A stretch of 64,000 nucleotides of DNA from Isoetes taiwanensis (lineage: Eukaryota > Streptophyta > Lycopodiopsida > Isoetales > Isoetaceae). Where the stretch lies: positions 8,119,891-8,183,890 of the forward strand of contig JAJEKV010000035.1 of assembly GCA_021234155.1 (NCBI GenBank), in the 5' to 3' direction. A model generated the notes under the pieces. That model was given only the letters and a program-made list of their open reading frames with translations, searched no databases and was not told the DNA's origin. Shown one piece after another: positions 35,901 through 44,900 of the stretch. The position numbers were made by a program, and so were the translations under genes. Position 1 is the first letter of the stretch; each line of letters starts with the position of its first letter.

Positions 35901-38900
35901 AGTGATACTCAAATTCAGCATGATTTCGATGAGTTATGTGAATATCAAGGTCTGATTATCTCAAAAGAACGTAAGGGAACAAGATTGCATACTCTTGTTA
36001 GTACGGAGACTCATCTGCTGTTTTCTCGTTAAGAAGGGTTAGCACAACAGTTTTTTAAGTTTATCAACAAGGACAGGGGATTACAGAAGTTATATGGTGT
36101 GGATCTGGCTTATATGGACTTCTCTTTGAAGTCTTATTTCAGTAATTTGCTTGAATATGTTTCAACCAAACGAGAATGGTATAGAGGCAGAAAGATGTGG
36201 TTCAAGACTATGCTTTGGCAGCCATGGCTTATATTCTGGTTGAGTTTGCTCTATCTTATGAGCACTGCTTGATCTCAGGGGGGATGTAGTTTTTTTCTTT
36301 TTTGGTTTTCAGCCATGCACATCATAGGGGGGATGTTAGAGTATTATCATACTCCACGTGTGTTGATGACTGTGCATGCTGAGTCATCACTTATTGCTGA
36401 CATGGCACTCCATATATTAGCCATAGTCACGCCTCATTCTAGTTAGTTCACTCCATAGCATTGGTTAGCTTGCGCTTGTCTCTTGCATCTTTCTTCACAT
36501 TCTTCATCACCTCACTAGATTCTATCAACTCCGATTGTTGCTATTATCACCTCCAGTGAGAAGGAAGGTGCCACCACCAAGGTCCTTATATTTCTTCTAT
36601 TAGCAATAGCAAATGCATTTCCGGTCCTCAAATCTAATGAGCTTCAGGAGGCTGGTAGGTGGAAAAGAGGCAGTGAAAAGGTGCCTCGTATTTCATACTT
36701 TACTGGGCTTGTGTAAATGCAAGCGTTCAATCTTAGGTGAAGTTGCATGACCAGCCTCAATCTCAAGCTGATGGGATGACACCCTGAGGCGACTAATAGC
36801 ATCTCCCATGCATCTCCATCATTAGAATCAAGAGATTTCTTGGTTCATAATACATATGAAACTTAATGTACTTCTGCTATGTTGGATCGATGCCTTGAGA
36901 CTTCCACTCCCAAATGGTAACGCAATATGTAATCTCAAAGGTTGGCGTCAACAAAATTTTGGTCTGCTCCAGTAATTCGGTTGCACGTCCAAACAGTATC
37001 AAGTCATCCACATAAGAGATTATCTTATAAATACAGCCAAGTTCATGCTTATAATAAAAATTAAAGCCTACTCTTGATCTACGTAACCAAGCTGAATAAG
37101 ATAGAAATTAAACTTCCTAGGCCTTCAAACCATACAAGCTCTTTCCAGCTTACACACACAATCATATTTTACTTGTTCCTGAAATCGAAGAGGTTGTTGC
37201 ATATAAACCCTCCTCAAGATCCTCATTAGGAAAATTTAACACAATTTCCACACTGCATGTAGAGTAGAGATTCTCACAACAGGGCCACTTCAATGTAATC
37301 AAGACTCTCTTATTGTTTAGCCTTCTATAAATACTACTACTCAATAAAATTTGGTCCATATCTAGTTTGCACCAAAATGTTTCTACCTTCAGGTTTAGGA
37401 AACATATCATACTGTTTTCCCATGCGTGACCCGTTTGGAATGCTTACCAGCTTGGGAATAAGTGGTAGCCATGACTGCATTATTACATCAAGGAATTGAC
37501 TGGCCTCACTAGTATTCCCAAGCATATCTGAAGATGGTCCCTCGCTTACCTTGTCCCATAAGTTGCATAGATGGCTGCACTTGGGCAGGACTTCCTAGAT
37601 CTGCTGATTGAATAGCTAGAAAGGAATAGGCAGCCAGAGTATGTCAGCCGTACTCTAGATGGCAATCAGATCCAGAGCACACATGCATGATAGAAACACT
37701 AAGCGAGGATGGTGTATGACTGTGCCTTTATATACAGGTGATGAGCCATCAAGTGATGAGTAAGCTGAACCAGCTTGACTACATGATAAGTTCTATCCAG
37801 TAAACAAGTCAAATAACTTATTTACGCGCACTGATGATTTAAATTGGACAGGTTACATTTACCATCATCAATTGTGTTAACCACTGCCCAGTGTCGGAAC
37901 CAAGACAAGTCCCGCTGCCTACCCTTGGAAGTGTGTACAGTGAGAAATACATTCGCGTATAATAAGATAGGATAACATGATCATCATGTTTTATACTGTG
38001 ACCAAAGACAATAAACTGTGGGCATTTAATATAAAAGGTAGGCCCTTACAGACCAAAAGTAATCATCTCAACACATATTTTTTTGACAGTTGTAGCTTGT
38101 TACCTGGAACATTGTTAGCAATGCGAAAGGAAATGTATCAAAGTTTGTCAGACCATAGTTGGCATTTGAAGATACCTGCAGTGAAGGTTGGTTATCGCAC
38201 ATTAGAAATCACAAAGAATATAAAACCAAACATGCTTCTTATTGCTATAAAGAGGAAGAATATGAACCAAGCATTCTTCTCATTATTAGTTCTACTGATT
38301 ATCATTCACAAGGCATAGACAGTACACTGCAGACATGTTATCGTAGGTGTAATGAAGCTCCCAGTAATCTTGTATATTTAGAATTAATCGTGTTTAATAT
38401 TTTGCACTTCGTGCAATCAATAGATTTCAATGCTCTAGAAGAATTTCTAAGATTGCCCATTTCCCAATGGGTCATTAGCTGGCAAGAGTCTACAAGGGAA
38501 CGGTGAAAGCCCAACGTTAAGAGCTATCGTTCTGGCAGCCTCAAGGTGGTTATGGAAATCTTATTTTTGGAGAAAGAGGAACTTCTGTCGCAGGATTTTG
38601 CATCTGAGTGAAAATGAAAGAAATATATATTAAAATTTATGAAAGTCAACTTGGGTCTATGAGACCAATTATTACAGCAACTATATACGACTAGGAATGC
38701 ATTGCAGCCTCCTAGATATATGCATAAAAATGAAAAGAAAAGAAAAGGGACTGGAAACTGTAACATTGAACTTAGGATACCTTTGTCTTTTTCCTAGCCA
38801 CTGGATCAAAGGGGACACCTTCCTTATTCAGCCCCCCTTGTGACGTGGCATCAAATCTAGCCCTCCAATCAAGCATTCAACGGTCGGATAAGATGCCACA

Positions 38901-41900
38901 TCAGCAGGGGGGTGAATAAGGAGAGGTGATGTCAGTTTTCTTCTCTCTTTTAAAGGACTGCTTATGTTCTTTTCTTTGCTGCCCGCTTTATTCTTCTTGA
39001 AGCTTTCTTGGTTACCCACCTAGGAACAGGATTGATGGCCTAGGTAGAGAGCCTGATTTCGTTTATAATTATTATCAACCCCAGTGAAAAAAGAGAGTGA
39101 TCTGCCTTTGTGTAGTGTCATTTTGTTGACTGAGTTTTGAAAGGGAGGTAGGTTCCCAAAAGAGATAAGGAGCCTGCCTGGTATTTCATAATATACTGGA
39201 CATGTAAAAATAAAGTGTTCCTCATACTCATTATGTTCAAATGACACAATATGCAGATCCTCTTCGAGCACTCGACCTTTGCTCTAGTCGCACGGCCAGC
39301 TTCAATTTCAAGCTGATGCAATGAAACTCTGAGCTGACCAATAGCATGTCCCACTTTATGTGCTAGGTGAATACTCAATACCCGCTCGATGAAACCATCT
39401 TTACTGATCTCAAGGAAGTGATCTTTGTGAAGCATCTTGGTGGGAAGCTCATTTGGAGTTACACATGTCCTTGATGTGTATGAATATTGCAGATCATGTC
39501 AGGTCAGCTGATTCATATCTTTTCGGAGGCTCTTTTTAGCTCTAGGTTTTGCACTATAGGCTGCAGCCATTCCCAAACCGAAGCCAATGCGGACCAACAT
39601 TCTTTGACTCTCTATTCAGCCAATCTTTTTGAATGCCTACTCTTACCATTTAGCTATTGCATCAACATCCGTCCCTTACAGTACTACAGAAATGTTTATC
39701 ATTCTCAAACATGCACATATCACCAACTCACTTAACTCAGTCATAAAATGCTCTTTAGAGACATACCCAACTCCATTGCTATTTGCATTCACATATGCAT
39801 CATGAATAATGTTTTTCAGAAAGAATGTATATATGCTAATGGACTGAACAAGAACAGAGATAAATTGCATTCTGATAAAACATGACTAAGTGCTTGCTTT
39901 CCTCAAAAGAATTATGCATTTGCGTTTGCAAAAGAACTGATTTTGATGGCTGACAAAAATATGTTTATGATACAACTGAACTGGATAAAGACAGAGATGA
40001 ATGATGCAAAACAGCTTCAACAGTAAGATGATACAAAGACAATGAGCATCCAGGATACTTCTTGTAGGTTATTACCAAGCACTTTTGCTTGCGTGGACAT
40101 GCATAACCAGCATTTGTATGTGTATCACAGAATCGTTCAGGATTACTCATTTGATTATCACTAGATCGTATGCACCTGCAAAAATGTACATAGATACAAA
40201 TGTAACCATAAAGCAAAAGGAAACTCAAAATGTCATGAATTTATTGTTGTACCCCTCTCAACACAGAGCCTTTAACTTAAGCACATCATACAATGGTAAC
40301 CATTAACAAGCAAAGCGTCCCATTAACTAAATATTAGGGATAATTCTGGTAATAATGGGATGTTGAGCTGGAAGAACATAAAACAGGAATGAGATTAGAA
40401 CATTACAGAATTCAAATCTTGCTTTACATTGGTTCTTATGTGCTTTGCGTCAAGGTGGTATACTCATTATGTAGAAGGCTAAATGTCTTCCTAAGAGGTT
40501 CTTCCAGGATTAAAAGAGGTAGAAGATGACTACAAGGGTCAAATATATAACGAGGTCTTCAGAAAAAAGGGGGAAATATCAGGAGGAAGGGGAACAGGTG
40601 TTCTGAGTGGTGAGGTCCCTTTGGTGATTCCAATTACCCAAGAATCATATGTTTGGTGTCAATTGAGACCATGAATGGAGTGGGGTCCTCAGGTGCTCGG
40701 GTCCTCTGGTGCTCATCAAAATTATGTTAATAATGATTCATATAATTTCACGAGAACATGTACTATAGATGAGTGTAAAGAGTGCATTGGGAGATCGGTT
40801 GCATAGTTGGCTTGACACTGATCAGCTTTCTGCTCGCAAAAGAGAATCAAAGAATTTCAAGATTCCTTAATTTGGAACTCATCCAGTTAATGAGACAGTG
40901 TTGCGTCTTCATGGTAATGAAGACAGAAGTTGGAACAGCTCTAACTACTCAATATTACCCATTGAGAAGCCCATGGAGCTGAAAAATTTAGCCATCTTTG
41001 AAAATCAGCACACTCTATCTTGTTGGTCAGCCAAGATACATAAGCCAGCCAAGCGAGTCTTTACTGCTTGAAGACAACTTCAAGTTGCAAAGATTTAACC
41101 TTCACCAGGTAAAGTGTCGATCGAAAACCAGTTTCACAAATAGAAAAGAATTATGTGAGCATTCTGAAAGTGCATGAAGCATTTTGCTTCTAACTGAACA
41201 AGGGAGGATCCTTTAGGAATCCTGGCTTGGGTGACATTCTTCAATCTGAAAGGAGTATCCATGAACTTCACTCCCAATTATGTACCCAGATACAATTTCC
41301 ACATGTTCCGCTTGCAAGTAGAAAGAGGTTATCCTTCACCCCCCTCCAAGAAAATCCCATTGAACAGCATTTAGTCCCCCAAGCTAACAGCAGACTGATG
41401 CAAGAAAAATGATTTAGGAGCAATCTGGCATCGAGATGGATTTTTTGTTACAAACAGTAAGAGAAATGAAGTCTACACAGGCCGCAAGAGGAATATGGCC
41501 ACAATCCACGACAATAAAAACGGTGAAATAACTCTGTTACAAACAGCAACTCGAATCTGGCTAAGTCCTCGCGACTGAGCCAACAGCAAGGGAAGGGTAG
41601 AAATCGCCACATAATCGTAGAATCAGAGCTCCGCTGATTCACCCACCGAGCAGAAAGCTAGCATGAGAGAAGGCTACAGCTTGCATACAGGCAGATGATC
41701 CCCCTTGGCCGCCTTCCTCCCATACTATATGCACAACTAGCTCCTTTTACCCTTTCATCTCAAGACTTTCACCAAAGGTGGCTTGACATATAAGGCTTCC
41801 ACCTTATATGGCTCTTTTACCCCATTTTGGATTATGTCTCAGAAGGCACCTCGAAAGGCAACAAGCGACTGCTATAAATTCTAGATCCAAATCCTAATAG

Positions 41901-44900
41901 CCCACCGGGGTAGAAGAGAATTGTCCTCAGTTGCGATTCCCAATTCCACAAATCAAATCATACAACTTTGAATAAGATATTTGTCTCAAAGTTCCACAAA
42001 CTTAGGTAAACTGCAAAGGAAAGTAACTGGACTTGCCATCCGTCACCTTTCCTTTCTGCCTTTATCCCATCATCTTTTGGCCGAAAGATGACGTTCAAAG
42101 GTCAATGTATGTTTGGGGTCATGACTCCCAACACATACCGGCCTAGCCGTCAGACTACTTTCTGATGCCCCGTCCTCTTGGACTCCTGCCTATTCAAGGC
42201 ACAGTGTACACTGCTAGTATTAGCCTTGCTAATGCCTCTAGCATTCTACATATGCTCAAGACCAACTCATTTGGCCCTTGACCCACAGGTCAGAGATTTG
42301 TCTACACAGATCATATATCCAGGGTGCTTTGCGGAAATCAATAAAGCCGCAAATGCGCTTACATTTTCATGGCTTTAGCTTCCTCAATGATAGACCGCAA
42401 GGTAAACCACCCTGCCTGACCTTTTGCTCTAAGGAGATTTATCTCCGCGTGTTCACTGATAATCAAGTCTAATGCGCTTCCATATAGACTTGCCATGACA
42501 TGTCCAATCATGATGAGGTGGTAATTGTTTGGATTCATTGGATCTCCAGCCTTAAAACTTGGCTTGATGATATTAATGGTCCATGCTTTCAGAAACCATG
42601 AGCATATTATCTCATTGAATAAATCTGTCACGATGGGCGCAAGGGTGGATCAGAAATTCAGCCCTGCAGTCCTCGCGATCTTCTGCTTTCTCAGTGTTCA
42701 TGTTGCTGATAGCTTCTTAAAGGAAGTAGAGAAAAGAGAGGTGGATTGGGGCCGGGGCTGCAATCGAATGTCCAGCAAATCTGTTTTTTCCACATCTAAA
42801 AGTGCTCGAGCATAAGTGGTCCATGCTTTTAGGTCTTTGAGAGGAAAGTCAGATTTCTTAGCAAGAGGCTTCTGCCAAACTTTAGCAGATTTATTACTGT
42901 ACATCAAGTTAACCATGTCTTCTGTCAACTGCTTAACATATACTCTCATTTTCATGCAGATCAGCTTCTTGTAGGCTTTCTTAGTTGCTTAGCTGTAGAA
43001 GAGCAGGCTGCCAATTCTTTCTTGAGCTGCTTGTGAAGGTTTTTGCATTCTTCATCATACCAAATGTTTTGGGACAGTGCACGACGTTTACAAAAGGAAC
43101 AAAGCTTGTGTGGTTAAGTGTTTAGGCAGGCTTGGTGTATGGCAGATGTGAGCATCTGTGGGAAAGTGTTTAGGCTGGATTGGTGTATGCCTTTTCTTCC
43201 ACATTTTGAAAGCCCTCAATTATGTATCAAGCTCAAGATTATAGTTAAAATCAAGAGAGTGATCAAACTCAAAACGGCTACACCTTGCATACAAACCCCT
43301 CCTCCCATATTTATAGGCACAGCTAGCTCCCTTTTCCCTTTTCCTCCCAAGACCTTTCAGCAAAGGTGGCTTGGCATATAAGGCTTCCACCTTATATGGC
43401 TCTTTTACTCACCCCCGAAGGCATCAAAGTGACTGCTACAAATTCTAGCTCCAAATCTTAACAAACTCGCCACCCAACCTTGAGCTCAAACGATTCTGAA
43501 CTCCCCACCGAGCTGAGAGCTGGCACACAAGAGGAACATATTTCTAGACATCCTAATCTCCAAATTCATCAGATACAGATCCATGTAACAAAGCCAGCTC
43601 TCCTTTCACCTATTCCCAAGACCTTTCAGCCAAAGGTAGCTTGGCATATAAGGCTCCTACCTTATATGACTGTGCCTCAGAAGACCCCATCAAGCACCAA
43701 TCCATGGTGCCTCAGATCAAACCCATGATCTTCGATCAGTCTACACTGATCTGCCCCAGCTGCTACAGATTCCATCTCAAGATCGTAACACTTTTAATGG
43801 CCTGAATGAAACCCAATGTTAATATAGGACTACTAAAAGCTGGGACGGGAAGGTTAAAACAGAACAAGTTCAGCCTTTTTCCTTATTTGGGGATAAACAA
43901 CTGGGAGAATTCATAAAATCCCATGAGAATTACTTGTGCCATGTGTGAAATAAGCAGCACGCGTTTCTTGAGCATCCTGTTTTCATATGGGTTCCAGGGA
44001 GTATCCATCAACTAAACTAGGTAATTATTTGCAAGAATGGTTGGCTGGTAAAGAAGAAAAAATTTTGATAACAACTTTGCTAGCAACGTCTCTGCAGCAA
44101 GTTTGCTGTCAAATAGCAGAGGTCTTTATGCAGCCTGACTTACAAAAAATTTAATTAATTTAGACACTTTAGTTATAGTTCACAATGAACCTAACTCGTT
44201 TGAGAGTTATAGTTGACAATGAACCTAACTCGTTTGACAATTACACTAACTCATTCGATGTGATGCATGGTTCTTCAACTCACTCCTAGCTATGTAATTC
44301 TTCATATGCTTAGTTGCATGTCAGCAAACTAATTTCACAATTGCAGACAGGTATTATGACCATTGAAGTGTAATATTTAGAGGCAAACTACTTAACAAAC
44401 AACAAATAAAGACTACTGAGCATGCATAATAATACATACCTCTTGTTCAAGGTTCCAGCCAAAAACTGTATGCCCATAAGGGAATAAAATGACAAGAGCA
44501 AAAATGTCAACAAAATGACATTCTCAAGTGGCCCGATGCTTTTCCTGATGGCATCTAAAATAGCCTGAAATACAATGAACACAACCAACGCATATAAGAA
44601 AAAGAGACATGAAGGTTACACTTGCCTAAAATGAGAACACTAATTTCTCTGTCACTGAGAACTCAAACAAACAGAAAGGTGAACCAGTAGTCCTTGGCAA
44701 TAAGCTAGGTACTAAGGGCTGCATCCAGAATTTTGATTATTAAAAGGAAGTTAAATGAAAATAATAATGAAAATGGAAAAGCAGGAAGTTTAAAACAACA
44801 TCTGATCGAGTGAAGTGCCCATAAAAAGCTCATTTCACTTCTTGTTTAAGCTTTTCTTTAATTGATGATTTCTTACTTATGGACTAACTGCATACAAGAG

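Larger units (their letters stand above)
33529..36527 (+). mobile_element. intact non-autonomous LTR retroelement carrying gag only
   Basis: A complete 2999-bp element. LTRs at 33529-33734 (206 bp) and 36334-36527 (194 bp) both run TGTTAGAG...TTCTATCA and differ by one 12-bp indel and a handful of substitutions. The 5-bp sequence ACTCC directly flanks both ends as a target duplication. The primer-binding site and polypurine tract are in place. Inside is one 387-codon frame with a copia-gag-like N-terminus and no protease, integrase, RT or RNase H, so it must use enzymes of another element. It lies in intron 9 of the channel gene, antisense to it, and has split an older LINE fragment. Confidence 0.93.

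Noticed and set aside
39676-39870. Candidate channel pore exon on the minus strand (NANSNGVGYVSKEHF)
   Set aside because: Weak resemblance and no splice sites; the true pore-helix exon with correct phase was found at 38104-38175.
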